A stretch of 64,000 bases of DNA from contig NZ_BBDM01000002.1 in the NCBI RefSeq assembly GCF_001316245.1, positions 186,001 through 250,000 of the forward strand, given 5' to 3'. The stretch is from Vulcanisaeta sp. JCM 14467 (lineage in GTDB: Archaea; Thermoproteota; Thermoprotei; Thermoproteales; Thermocladiaceae). Each line of letters starts with the position of its first letter. The first letter of the stretch is position 1. Made by a program: the position numbers and the translations under genes. Positions 1 through 9,728 of this stretch are shown piece by piece. Below the pieces are notes generated by a model. That model ran no database searches. It was not told where the DNA came from and saw nothing but the letters and a program-made list of their open reading frames with translations.

Positions 1-783
1 CGGCCCTGAGGAGGCCACCCAACCGGTGCCATTCAGCCACTTCTCGTAATTATTCTTATATGCCCTATAGTAAGGTGCCCATAGGTTGTTGGCTTTTCCC
101 GTGGAGTATATGCCTGGGCCTGTGCATGTGTAGGTGTTGTTTGTGAAGTTGAATACGCACTGCAGCGTTGTTGTGTATGTCATGTAGTTTGGGCTTATGT
201 TGCAGGTGCCGCTTGGTGCTATTGCTGCTGTTAGGTTTATGGAGGAGTCTAGTGTTAGGTGTTGTATTCCTAGGCTTGGTAGGTCGTAGGTTTGGTTGGC
301 GCCTACGTATATTAATGATATGTTACCGCCTGAGTAGATATACCTTATACCTGGCACGCTGAGGGCTCCGTAGAACCCGGTCACGATCGTCACGTGAGGG
401 TTGAGACTACTCTCGGGCACCACAAGCCCTGTTGGTGTGTATAGGCTTTCAATCATTAGCTTTAGTTGAGTGTCGATTACGTTGGATAGTGAGTAGGGTA
501 CTGGCATTGAGGTTAATGCATGCAGGTATAGGGTGACCCCCTCGTTCATTAGGAATTGGCTGTAGTTAATGGCGTAGTTGGCCACTACGGTGTTCATAAC
601 CTGTATCAATTGTTCAACGATTACCTGTGGGTCGTACTTAAGGGCGTAGTAGATGCTCCTCTGGTAGATGTAGGCTGGTGTCATTGTGAATTCCCTGTAT
701 ATAAAGGCTATCACGAGTACGAGGAGGACGAGGAGTACCGCAATGATTAGTAGTCCCTGACCCCTTTTACCGAGACCTGCCAT
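1..783 (-). CDS. Pilin-like membrane-anchored surface protein (partial, C-terminus outside window)
   Basis: The frame is open for 261 residues from the ATG at 783 to the window edge. The N-terminus is short and basic (MAGLGKRGQG), followed by a long hydrophobic segment (about residues 11-28). The KRGQG junction resembles the class III signal peptide cut by archaeal prepilin peptidases. The rest is polar, rich in Tyr, Asn and Thr, with several N-x-S/T sites, which suits a secreted surface protein. A GAGGTGA ribosome-binding site precedes the start. The gene follows the similar protein at 795-2285 after 11 bases, so the two probably form an operon. No specific family was recognised; a pilus or cell-surface role is inferred from the N-terminus. 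Confidence 0.6.
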   Translation of the reverse strand, partial: MAGLGKRGQGLLIIAVLLVLLVLVIAFIYREFTMTPAYIYQRSIYYALKYDPQVIVEQLIQVMNTVVANYAINYSQFLMNEGVTLYLHALTSMPVPYSLSNVIDTQLKLMIESLYTPTGLVVPESSLNPHVTIVTGFYGALSVPGIRYIYSGGNISLIYVGANQTYDLPSLGIQHLTLDSSINLTAAIAPSGTCNISPNYMTYTTTLQCVFNFTNNTYTCTGPGIYSTGKANNLWAPYYRAYKNNYEKWLNGTGWVASSGP

Positions 784-794
784 GCCTCATCACC

Positions 795-2285
795 TCATTG
801 GGCCGAATTGGTTACCGCCATAGTACAGGTATAGCGTTGCGTAGTAGCTGAGTCGCCTATATAGACGAGTGCCGTTGCCGTACCCACCGGGACATCCTTA
901 ATAGATTCACCAAACACTATTGGCCTATTATTCATTAGGTAGTCTGGGTATAGGCCGTAGGGCACAATCAAGGTCTGGGCGAGGGGCACACTCCCAGCCT
1001 GCCCCTGTGAGTTCCTAACAACATTTATGATAATGAGCATTGGCGTACTTGGTAGGTTCCAGTAGCAGCGGCGTAGTTACTAGCCCCGAGCCTGTAGGTA
1101 GGTGCATGGTACGGGGTATGAGTGGGCGCCCCTGCCTGGGTTGAGGGTGAAGTTAATACTCTCGAATGTGTAGCCGTAGATACTCTTGTACACGGCAATA
1201 ATCCTGAGGCCAAGGGCCGTGGAGCCTGGGTTGGGCGCAATACTAGTGCCAAGTAGGCAGTTGGTGAATAGGTGTGGGTCCGTGAAGACTATTGAGTTGT
1301 AACCTCTCTCGTTTATGAATGGTATTACGCCAACAAGTAGTAGTGGTGTTGTGACGTTTGGGTATTGGTAGTAGGCGTAGTCCGCAAGCCCGCCAATACT
1401 AGCCCTGATTATTATAAAGTAGGAATTATCCTGGTCGAAAGCGATTGGTAGGGTTAGGACGGCGACACCGCTTGAGTTCGTGTAGCCAACTTCACTACCC
1501 TCTATCAGGAGTGGGCTTGTGGATATGACGCTAAATGAGTTGGCTGGCGGTAGTTGGGTGCCGGGTTGTGCAGGGGTACATGGGGTTAGTATGCCGTACT
1601 GGCAGGCCAGGTCGTTACTGCCCTGGTCAACCATGTAGTACTGCACCGAGACCTCTGCACCACCCACTGGGGTGCCATCCCTATAATTCGTGACCCTCAC
1701 AACCAGGTTAAAGCCCTGTAGGCTTGCCGTTATGTTTAATACTGGGGTTATCACGAGTGTGAACTCGTAGTCCCTACCGAGGCCGAGTAATTGCTTGACT
1801 AGGGTGTAGTTAAGCATCCAAGGTGTGTAGGAACTGGGTATGAATAGCCAGGAGCCGGTTAGAGAGACCTGGCTAATCCCGTACTGGGTTAGGAATTGTT
1901 GGAAGCCAACGCCGTTGATTTGACTCGTGGTGCACACGCCAACTGGTGTTGGGCCGAGCCCGCTTGCGTAGTCCCAGTAGGTGAGGGCCATGACCTTGAA
2001 TGGGTCTAGGTGGTATGGTTGGTTTGGTAATGCTAGGCCGAAGGCTGATAACTGGCTCACGTTTAGGCCCCAGTCTGGCGGGTTTCCTGGGTTTGAGACT
2101 ATGTATTGAAGCAATGACTGGGCCATGGCGTTTAGTTGGAAGATATTGACTTCGGAGCCAGCCGAGTATGAGTAATTTGGTGCAAGGGCTACGAATATGA
2201 TTATTGCTATTATGATAACCGGCATTATCAGGGCCACCTCAACCGCGCTGGTCTGTCCCCTGGCCCTTGATTTAGAATTGAGCAT
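795..2285 (-). CDS. Pilin-like secreted protein with class III signal peptide (two compensating indels)
   Basis: The first 401 codons (2285-1080) begin with a basic segment, then RGQTSAVEVAL and a hydrophobic stretch. This matches the archaeal type IV pilin class III signal, with cleavage expected after the Gly before Gln. The body is Tyr/Ser/Thr/Pro-rich with N-x-S/T sequons. The frame stops at 1080, but the same frame reopens and runs to 795. The short gap reads well in another frame if a GGGG run near 1086 is GGG and an AA near 1048 is AAA. I treat it as one gene of about 497 residues. It is the upstream partner of the gene at 1-783. Confidence 0.6.
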
Positions 2286-2377
2286 TAATAGTAAAATTGA
2301 ATGTTAAGTTTTTTAAATTTAGCTGAGCGTAGGCATATGCAATTTATTCATGCCTATCGCCATTCTGGTGGTTTAAA

Positions 2378-2412
2378 CGATACTAAACGCTTTAATAGGG
2401 GTTTAGTTATCG
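2378..2412 (+). promoter_or_regulatory. rpl6 promoter with A-box enclosed by inverted repeat
   Basis: A TATA-like A-box (CTTTAATA, about 2390-2397) lies about 27 bases before the rpl6 start. It sits in the loop of an imperfect inverted repeat: GATACTAAAC at 2379-2388 and GTTTAGTTATC at 2401-2411, with one bulged base. A perfect GTTTAAAC palindrome (2371-2378) abuts the left arm. The layout would suit an operator or a TFB/regulator-blocking site, but no regulator is known here. Confidence 0.4.
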
Positions 2413-2421
2413 TCAGTTGAT

Positions 2422-2994
2422 ATGGCTAGGCAGCCTTACGTGTTTGAGGAGGTTGAGGTTCCGGAGGGTGTTAAGGTTGATGTTAGTGGTAGTAGGGTCG
2501 TTGTTAAGGGCCCATTGGGTACTCTCGAGAGGGATTTCGGCAATATACCAGTCATTATAAGGCAGTCCAATGGTTCAATAATCGTCGAGACGTACTTCGC
2601 GGGTAGGAGTGAGAGGGCTGTTGTTGGGACTGTGGCTGGCCACATTAGGAATATGATTCTTGGTGTCACAAAGGGTTGGAGGTATAAGTTGAAGATTGTG
2701 TTTTCCCACTTCCCAATGAATGCCAAGGTTCAGGGTAATCAATTGGTTATTGAGAATTTCATGGGTAGGAGGTCTAAGATAACGCTTAACATACCCAAGG
2801 GCGTTAAGGTCTCGACAACAAAGGATGACATTGTTGTTGAGGGCATTGATAAGGAGGTTGTTAGTCAATTTGCGGCCAATATTGAGTTAGCCACTACGTT
2901 GAGGGGTGATGAGAGGATTAGCCCGCATGGTCGTGAGGGTGGTCCTGGCGTCCTTGATGGTATTTACGTGTATGCCGTTGAACACATGAAGTAA
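2422..2994 (+). CDS. rpl6: Large-subunit ribosomal protein uL6 (L6P)
   Basis: The 190-residue protein matches archaeal L6 throughout. Two beta-rich L6 domains are visible: residues about 10-85, with VKGPLGTLERDF, and about 90-165, with NFMGRRSKITLNIPKGV. The C-terminus is basic and glycine-rich. Length is normal for archaea. It binds 23S rRNA near the factor-binding site of the 50S subunit. The start is the ATG at 2422, 27 bases after an A-box. It stands alone here rather than in the usual ribosomal operon, and it abuts the convergent nucleotidyltransferase gene with no gap. Confidence 0.95.
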   Translation: MARQPYVFEEVEVPEGVKVDVSGSRVVVKGPLGTLERDFGNIPVIIRQSNGSIIVETYFAGRSERAVVGTVAGHIRNMILGVTKGWRYKLKIVFSHFPMNAKVQGNQLVIENFMGRRSKITLNIPKGVKVSTTKDDIVVEGIDKEVVSQFAANIELATTLRGDERISPHGREGGPGVLDGIYVYAVEHMK

Positions 2995-3596
2995 TTACTC
3001 AAGATATATGCCTGACTTCTCGAGTCTCCTCTCTATTGAATCCCTATCATCCGTGTAATAATTGATTGCTCTCCTCAGGTACTCCTTATTAATGCTTAAC
3101 CTACTCTCTGGATCCGCGAGTATTTCGGCAATTCTCGATAGGAATTCATCACCCTCCTCACTGGCCTCCCTGGCTTCAAGACCAATAAATCCTCAAGTCT
3201 TATGCTCCTTATTTCAATTCCATTAACCCTAACCTTTACTGCATTCTTTATCATTTCCTCGGGTATGTATATGTCAAGTATATTTTCCATAAGGTCAACC
3301 CTAATTACCTGGGCGTTGATGAGTATTTCGTAGTACATCATGCCGTTCATGTCCATGCCCACGTCCCAATCATTCTCCCTGGCAATCTCCTCGAATAGGT
3401 CCGGCTCTGTTATTGTTGATTTATTTGTTATGAATATGTCTATGTCGTGCACGTTCCAATCAATGCCATAAAGCAGGGGTAGCACCGCACTACCGATTAA
3501 AATGAATTCAACACCCCTCTTACTTAATTCGGAGCCGACCTTCACCAATGCCTTCCTTATTAAATCCAGGGTCTCTCTGGATTGGTTATTACCCAT
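2995..3596 (-). CDS. Nucleotidyltransferase-fold protein (one indel)
   Basis: The N-terminal half reads GVEFILIGSAVLPLLYG followed by VHDIDIFI. This is the G-S / D-x-D pattern of MNT/DUF6036-type nucleotidyltransferases, with Asp residues that would bind metal. The ORF drifts into a wrong frame after ...RLEDLLVLK near 3190. Adding one G (AAGCC to AAGGCC) restores a continuous sequence ending ...RRLEKSGIYLE at 2995, about 200 residues in all. Such proteins can be toxin or antitoxin nucleotidyltransferases, but no HEPN partner lies beside it. The substrate is unknown. It converges on rpl6. Confidence 0.6.
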
Positions 3597-3642
3597 GCGT
3601 AGGATTTAAATTACCATTTAAATTTAAGTGTTTTGTCAAGGT

Positions 3643-4068
3643 ATGTCTGGGCTTTCGTTTAAGGCCGTGGGCATAAGGTTCGATTACCTACACGCCGAGA
3701 GACTACAATTGATACCGCCGCAGACCCAGGTGGCATTCAATGTGAACTTGGTCATTGGGCCTAACGCGGTTGTTAGGGGTGATATTGTTGAAATACCCTT
3801 CTCCCTAGCCGCAATTTCGAACCCATCCATCGTCAACATATCAATTAGGGGCGCATTGATTATTCAGGGTGATCCAAGGCAGGTTGAGGATATTGCCAAG
3901 TCCGTGAATTCAGGTAAGTCCCCGCAGTTCGTCCAGATGATGATCGGACAGTACGTATTCTTCGAGGTGAATCTACTACTTAAGGAACTGGGTATTCCGC
4001 CTGCCATGCCCATAGCGCCACCGCCACAGCAGCAGAGACAGGGTGAGGGAACCACGATGTATGCCTAG
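3643..4068 (+). CDS. Small beta-rich protein, possibly SecB-like fold
   Basis: From the ATG at 3643 the protein has 141 residues. An AT-rich box (TTTAAATTTAA, about 3617-3627) lies 20-25 bases upstream, fitting a leaderless ATG and making a longer GTG start at 3628 unlikely. The pattern of alternating beta strands, then GALIIQGDP, a helix (YVFFEVNLLLKELGIPP) and a short proline-rich end resembles the SecB/DUF1149 chaperone fold, where a late helix ends in a P-P-L-L motif. This is inference from pattern only. The tail is rich in Pro and Gln. It converges on priL with a 4-base overlap. Confidence 0.4.
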   Translation: MSGLSFKAVGIRFDYLHAERLQLIPPQTQVAFNVNLVIGPNAVVRGDIVEIPFSLAAISNPSIVNISIRGALIIQGDPRQVEDIAKSVNSGKSPQFVQMMIGQYVFFEVNLLLKELGIPPAMPIAPPPQQQRQGEGTTMYA

Positions 4069-5167
4069 CCCTGGGCCTTCTGCATTGAGTGGTACTTCCT
4101 AATTGCCTTAGCCGTATACTGTAGTGGATTCTTGACACCACAGCCTAGGTTTGTTGGGCATAGCCCTAGGCTATTCATTTCCTGGCACGAGGGTGGCATG
4201 TAGAACTTATGCCCACCCCTAAGGCCGGCGATGTGCTCTACTTGGTATCTCGTCTTTTTCTCATCGAAGTCCGCCACTGTCCTAAATAGGTTGACAACCT
4301 CCTCAACACAGTCCTCTATGGGCTTGCCCTCAAGGTCATGGCATTTCCTAAGCGTGTATGCTGCTACCGCAAACCTGGCCTGGTGGCTTGGGTTTCCTCC
4401 CGACTTGATCTCATTAATTATTGCGTCCATGCATGGAGGTGTTGAGCCGGTTATCTGAACCTTAACCCTGACCGTGGACCCAGCCCTGTACTCCATGAGT
4501 TCTTTCATACCGCCAAGTGCGTCAATTAGGCTCTCGTTTCGTCCAGGTTCTCAGATGCCTTACTTATCAATTCAAGAACCCTCTTCTCGACCGCCTCCTC
4601 CACTAGCCTAACGAGGTCCTTATACGTCATTAACACCCAACCTTCACCAGGTACCTATTAACCAACTTCCAGTATGGGTCATTCCTAGGCATGAATCTTA
4701 GGTAGTCCCAGACCTTAACGCCGACGTCGAATGCCAGTGCAAGGTTCTCATCATAGATATCAAGGTCCCTAAGTCTCACGGCATTAATACCGAACTCCTT
4801 AGCAATATATATAATACAGTCGGGATCCTCAAGCACTAACTTACTTGAGAACCTCTTACTCTCAACATCCGCAAACCTCCTCCAAAGCGACTTATCGAGA
4901 TGAGCCGCAAGTACTACGGCTATGTAATGAGCTAGCAATTCATCCTCACCAAGGTCTGGATCATCAGTTATTGAATTTTTTTATCATGGCTTCACTAAGT
5001 ATTTCGTAGGCCCGTTGAAGCAATTGCTTACCCTCCATTGAATTGGAAAGATCATTTATGTATATACCCCTCTCACTCGTTATTTCCCTGAATCTCGTAA
5101 GTCCCTCCTTACTAAACGGGTACTTCACTATGAAGCCTACAAAATCGCTAAAGCACCTAAGCACCAA
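4065..5167 (-). CDS. priL: DNA primase large subunit PriL (three indels)
   Basis: The C-terminal piece (4065-4508) carries the iron-sulfur domain signature: PPCMDAII, HQARFAVAAYTL, KTRYQVEHIAG, KFYMPPSC, LGLCP and CGVKNPLQY, including the four cluster Cys. The middle (4630-4938) and N-terminal (4964-5167) pieces read as the helical primase large-subunit domain. Single-base corrections join them: A7 to A6 near 4978, a missing G near 4648 (giving LVKGWVLMTY) and AAA to AAAA near 4537. PriL partners PriS to make RNA primers. The start is TTG (5167) or GTG (5164), about 30 bases after TTTATATA. PriS is not in the window. Confidence 0.85.
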
Positions 5168-5243
5168 CTTGCCACCAGCCTAATAATCACATGTAGGTAT
5201 ATAAAGAAATCAAGCCAGCACCCAGTGTATTATAGGTGGAGGG

Positions 5244-6770
5244 TCACATGCTATGCAGCTTATCCATTATTAACGCCTTGCCCAGGTCATGAATGCTACT
5301 AATCTTTATGAATAAGCCACCACCGATCTTGGAAAGCCTCATTAGTAACTCATCATCACTATTCTCGCCAATGGCTATGGTAGATATTGTGGTGCCACCC
5401 CTCCTAAGTCTCACGGCCTCCTTAATGCACATGCTTGAGTTCACTGTCCTGCCGTCGGTCACGCAGATCACATGCTTGGAATTACTCCTTGACCTTGTCA
5501 GGACCTCCCTAGACCTCTCCAGGGCATTCGCTAGGTTTGTACCGCCGCCCGCATAGACATACTTGAGCATATAATTCATCTGCTGCCAATACCTCCTAAC
5601 CTGGTGCAATCCCCAAAGTACGTCTGCCCTAAAGTTGAATAATACCATGGCGAGCCTATCATTGGTCTTGGATAGGAACTGTATGTACTGGGCCACGGCA
5701 TCCTTGGCGATTTCTATCTTGGGCATGCCATTGCTCAACTCCCTCATGCTTCCCGACACGTCTAGGCATAGGACTATGTCTATGGTCTTAACATTGGCGT
5801 ACTCCTTAACCACGATATCCTTACTGGTGAATACCTTATGCATCATGGACTTCCTGCTCAGGTTCATGGCGGTCTTCTGCAGATCAACATCGAAGTAGCT
5901 ATCCCCGATCTTATACTCCCTAACGCTGACGACGTATGTTGGGTACTTGTCAATGTCCGTGAACCTAACAACCTTTACCTGCCCCATACCACTCATGGCA
6001 TTCCTAACTACATTCCTCAACGCCTCAAACATCCTCTCCCCATCCCTATTTCTCCTGAGGTCCGTGGATAATAGGCCGTAGTTCCTTAGGTATGGCTCCA
6101 TCTTCCTAAGAACCTTAACCTTCTCCACGATGTTTGCGTATGGATCAATGAACATATTTATTAATTGGGCAAGATTTAGGAAATTGACCGTACCAACGCC
6201 ACCATATAGGATTTCGTATATTGTCGATATTATTGAGTCGAGTTTCGCATCCTTGCTATGCTCATCAACATTGGCGATTAATGACCTACTCATTGATAGT
6301 TCCTGGCCCTCCTCAGCACTATATTCAGCACCAAAACCACCACTAATATTGCCCGTACCCTTTTCATAATCACTCCTCTCTATATTCCCGTCACTACTAA
6401 TCTCACCACCACTATTAACATTAAACCCAGCAACCTGCTGTGTCGATGTCTCCTCAGTCTTTTCCTGCATCCTTTCAACATCCTCAAAGGCCCTTTCAAA
6501 TGCCTCCTCAAGAACCCTCTTCTTATCATCTGGGTTTGAAGTCTCCACTGATAGGTACAAGTTCTCGATACCAACCCTAATGACTGTCTCCTTAAACTTA
6601 TCGTAATCAACACCACCCTCAATCAGTATCCTCATCATTATGTCATTAGCCGCGGCCTCAAAACTCCTAACCGAGCCTGGCCTTATTACCCTTGAATCCT
6701 CCTGCAAGTACTCATAAACCTTACTAAGCACCCTCGTAATTATTTGTGCCGGGTCAATGTTCGCGCTCAA
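5244..6770 (-). CDS. von Willebrand factor A domain protein, partner of a MoxR ATPase
   Basis: This intact 508-residue protein has a helical N-terminal region (1-100), a polar Gly/Ser/Glu-rich linker (105-160), a middle helical region, and a VWA domain from about 328. The MIDAS metal site is complete: D337-x-S339-x-S341 in CLDVSGSM, T411 in GGGTNL and D439 in VTDG. There is no signal peptide or membrane segment, so it should act in the cytoplasm. It lies 80 bases downstream of a MoxR-type AAA+ ATPase on the same strand. Such pairs act as chaperone-like machines for metal-cofactor insertion or complex assembly; the client here is unknown. Confidence 0.8.
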   Translation of the reverse strand: MSANIDPAQIITRVLSKVYEYLQEDSRVIRPGSVRSFEAAANDIMMRILIEGGVDYDKFKETVIRVGIENLYLSVETSNPDDKKRVLEEAFERAFEDVERMQEKTEETSTQQVAGFNVNSGGEISSDGNIERSDYEKGTGNISGGFGAEYSAEEGQELSMSRSLIANVDEHSKDAKLDSIISTIYEILYGGVGTVNFLNLAQLINMFIDPYANIVEKVKVLRKMEPYLRNYGLLSTDLRRNRDGERMFEALRNVVRNAMSGMGQVKVVRFTDIDKYPTYVVSVREYKIGDSYFDVDLQKTAMNLSRKSMMHKVFTSKDIVVKEYANVKTIDIVLCLDVSGSMRELSNGMPKIEIAKDAVAQYIQFLSKTNDRLAMVLFNFRADVLWGLHQVRRYWQQMNYMLKYVYAGGGTNLANALERSREVLTRSRSNSKHVICVTDGRTVNSSMCIKEAVRLRRGGTTISTIAIGENSDDELLMRLSKIGGGLFIKISSIHDLGKALIMDKLHSM

Positions 6771-6850
6771 GTCCTAACCCCGTTGTGGATATTGTGCGCC
6801 ATATTAAATAACTTACCCATTTAATTACTTACGCCTGTTCATACTAACGC

Positions 6851-7851
6851 CTACTTCCTTGAATATCTCCTATACATCATCACGGCCTCATCAAACTTAC
6901 GCATTAAGTAATCCCTCTTCTCAGTCTCATTGGCAAAGTTACCACGCACAACATTAACCATATTACTAATGATCTCCCTCTTTAAATCATTCAGCGAGAC
7001 CTCCCTACCCTCAAGCCACGCCCTGGACATAGCGGTGGTTATCGCGTATATGGCCGACCTAATGCTTGGACCAACCTCAATATTGCTGTCCTGGGCCACC
7101 AAGGTCATGAAGGTTGCTGTCACGTCGGTTAGTGCGTCAGGGGCCTTTAGACCTAGGTGTTCCATGTATAGGCTACTCTTCCAGGCCAGGATTGACTTAA
7201 GCAGGTCCTTGTCCGGGTATGGTATCTCCACAACCTTCATCCTATCAGCCAACGCCTCACTAAGCTCATAAACACCTGAGTACTCCGCCGGATTCGACGT
7301 GGCTATCACGAGGAAGTCGCTCCTTATCCTAAAGCCCCTTATGAAAACATAGTGCTCCTGCAGGACTTGGAGCAGGGCTGCCTGGCTATATGGGTTCAGC
7401 CTATTTATCTCATCAAGGATTAGTATGCCGCCGTGAGCCATCACGAGTGGCCCGGGTATGTAGGCTAATGGGTGGTCCAGCCCTGCCTGTAGGGCTACGG
7501 CTATGTCTATGTCCCCCGTTAATTCCGTAGCAGTCATGTGGCTATGGCATGCAACCTCGATGTATGGCGGCTCAGAGACATGGAGTATCTCAGCCAGGGT
7601 CTCCGCCAATGTGGTTTTCCCAATTCCAACGGGTCCCATTATCAATACGTGCCTACCCACAGCTAGGCTGCTCAATACGTCCATCGCAACGTCATTCAAT
7701 CCCTTAAGCTCCCTCTCCAAATCAGTGAGGATCTTCTTAACGCCCTTAGTCCTAATCGCATCGGCCACCAACTTATTGACCTGGATCTCCTCCCTCTTAA
7801 CCAGGTCTGATAATCGTGCAGTAATGCCATCAATTCCTTGCCCGATGCCAT
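6851..7851 (-). CDS. MoxR-type AAA+ ATPase (one indel near N-terminus)
   Basis: The AAA+ core has Walker A GPVGIGKTT, Walker B GGILILDEINR, sensor 1 ATSNPAEY, and an arginine-rich second half typical of MoxR/RavA-like ATPases. The ORF as read lacks a good start. Adding one T (GATTATC to GATTTATC near 7814) joins it to an ATG at 7851 (MASGKELMALLHDLSDLV). That start lies about 26-30 bases after a TTTAAA box, as expected for a leaderless gene, giving about 333 residues. It is probably co-transcribed with the VWA gene downstream, with which it would form a remodelling machine. Confidence 0.8.
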
Positions 7852-7975
7852 TCAGTACAGACGCCTCTATTGAGCTTTAAATTTTTAGTGCTACACCGAT
7901 TTAATTAATTTGCCTGTGCATGAGGAGAAAGGTATTAATATCCTTAATTAATAACGCCTTAGTCGTTTCGAAAAG

Positions 7976-8295
7976 GTGGTTTTAGTGAGGTATGGTTACT
8001 CAGACGAGGAAGACTTAAATGAGTATGAATTGAAGCGGGAAATAAAGGACCCAAAGCAACGATGGATTGTTAGGATAGTGAGGTCGATGAAGGATTACTA
8101 TAAGAAGTGCCCATACTATGACACGAAGTCCGGGGACTGCTTCATATTATTTAATACCGAGGACCATAAGTGCCGAGAGAGGGTAAGTACGAGGGATGCC
8201 CAATACTTGAGGCGTTTCTGGCGAGTAGGTATGATGAGCTTAAGAGGAGAGGTAAGCCGATACCGTATGACTTCAGAGACCTGGCACTGTACTAA
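7976..8295 (+). CDS. Small cysteine-containing protein (one indel)
   Basis: The first 65 codons read KKCPYYDTKSGDCFILFNTEDHKC. The frame then slips. Adding one C (TGCCGAG to TGCCCGAG near 8173) gives KCPREGKYEGCPILEAFLAS and a clean end ...YDFRDLALY at 8295, for about 107 residues. The four Cys (C-x8-C, C-x9-C) could bind zinc or an iron-sulfur cluster. No family was recognised. It lies 41 bases upstream of the Clp1-type kinase on the same strand, so a shared transcript is possible. The start is GTG at 7976, or GTG at 7985. Confidence 0.5.
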
Positions 8296-8336
8296 AGGGC
8301 TTATTGAGTAATCAAGCTTAAATAATTACGTAATTA

Positions 8337-9293
8337 ATGTATACCGTGGAAATACAATCAATAAGACCCAACGAATTTCTGAGCGTTGATGGCCCAGCAA
8401 GTATTAGAGTAATTGATGGTAAACTCTACGTATTAGGCGCCGAGTATGGACCTGGAAGTTCATTCACTGTAATGAGGGGTAGGAGGATAATCATGAAGTC
8501 ACTCGGTGATAGTAAGATTGACGCTGTTCTTGGCCCTGATGGAAAGATCGAGAGAATCGATGGAACTAACGAGGTAATCGATATATGGGACCATGAACTA
8601 TCCAAGATACACCTAAGGAACTCGGTCATAGTAGTTCTGGGTGCCATGGATGTTGGGAAGACCACGGTGACCACGATGCTCGTTAATAAGGGCGTGAGGG
8701 AGGGGCTCAAGGTTGGCGTAATTGATGGTGATCCAGGGCAAAATGATATAGGACCACCAACTACTATATCCGCATCGGTGGCTACTGGCTTCATAACGCA
8801 CTTAACGCAATTGAGGAATTTGAGGTCAATTTTCGTTAAGACGACGAGCATAGAGTATGCGTGGGATTACGTATTAAGCTCCATTTCAAAGCTGGTTAAT
8901 GAGCTTAGGCATAATTATAATGCCGACATGGTGGTGATTAATACTGATGGTTGGGTATCAGAGCCGACTGCCGTGAGGTTTAAACTCGAGATGGTAAAGC
9001 GCGTGGGTGCGGATTATGCCATTGTCATTAGGCGTGGTGATGAGATAAATGACTTACTCAAGGAATTAATGAGTACTGCCAGGAATACCATTGTACTGCC
9101 CTCCCCACCCAATGCCAGGGTTAGGGATAGGGATGATAGGAAGATACGGAGGGAGATGGGTTATAGCAAGTACTTAATGCCGTCGAGGGAGTTAACCATA
9201 AACCTAAGGGAGAAGCCTATCGTGAACTTGCCGTTATTTAATGGATTAAAGTATGATAATTATATCATGAGGTTAATTCGAAAAAAGTCTTAA
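8337..9293 (+). CDS. Clp1/Grc3-type polynucleotide 5'-hydroxyl kinase
   Basis: The 318-residue protein has an N-terminal beta domain (1-95) and then a P-loop, GAMDVGKTT (102-110). Next come VGVIDGDPGQNDIGPP, the Walker B-like region of the Clp1 P-loop family, and VVINTDGWV further on. Archaeal members phosphorylate RNA or DNA 5'-OH ends and may act in tRNA splicing or RNA repair. The usual length and intact frame support it. The ATG at 8337 follows an AATTACGTAATTA stretch. Confidence 0.85.
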   Translation: MYTVEIQSIRPNEFLSVDGPASIRVIDGKLYVLGAEYGPGSSFTVMRGRRIIMKSLGDSKIDAVLGPDGKIERIDGTNEVIDIWDHELSKIHLRNSVIVVLGAMDVGKTTVTTMLVNKGVREGLKVGVIDGDPGQNDIGPPTTISASVATGFITHLTQLRNLRSIFVKTTSIEYAWDYVLSSISKLVNELRHNYNADMVVINTDGWVSEPTAVRFKLEMVKRVGADYAIVIRRGDEINDLLKELMSTARNTIVLPSPPNARVRDRDDRKIRREMGYSKYLMPSRELTINLREKPIVNLPLFNGLKYDNYIMRLIRKKS

Positions 9294-9333
9294 TGTATCA
9301 ATACATTACATTGAGCAGTGGGGAGGAGTTGCC

Positions 9334-9663
9334 GTGGCAATTGGTAACGTTAAGGATTTCCAAATTAGGAGTATTGGTGGCGTGAGTGTGGCCATATTGC
9401 CCATGAATTGGGAGATGGGATTGCTCGTGGCTTTGGAGGATAAGGATAATTACCTATTATCGTTAGGCGTGCTGCGTAAAATATATTATAACACTGGTAA
9501 GGCCGTTATTTCAATACCCAAGTCCTTCAATAATGAGGGGTTGATTGATCATATTAGGCTTGGCATGATTAAGGTTAATAATAATTATGAGGAGGTTGAG
9601 AAGACGCTCTACATTAGTAAGATTGAGTCGTTATTATTCTCACAAAACATCCTTAGAAAGTAA
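9334..9663 (+). CDS. Conserved-looking small protein of unknown function
   Basis: An intact 109-residue ORF starts at GTG 9334 behind a GGGAGGAG ribosome-binding site. It follows the kinase gene by 40 bases on the same strand. The sequence is mixed alpha/beta, with SVAILPMNWEMGLLVALEDKDNY and KAVISIPKSF, no membrane segments and no Cys. I do not recognise a family. Codon use matches the neighbours. Confidence 0.5.
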   Translation: MAIGNVKDFQIRSIGGVSVAILPMNWEMGLLVALEDKDNYLLSLGVLRKIYYNTGKAVISIPKSFNNEGLIDHIRLGMIKVNNNYEEVEKTLYISKIESLLFSQNILRK

Positions 9664-9728
9664 TAATTGGACAAACTTTGATTATTGAGAAAGGTATTTT
9701 TAGGTAAGGATTTTATTAATTAATTGCC

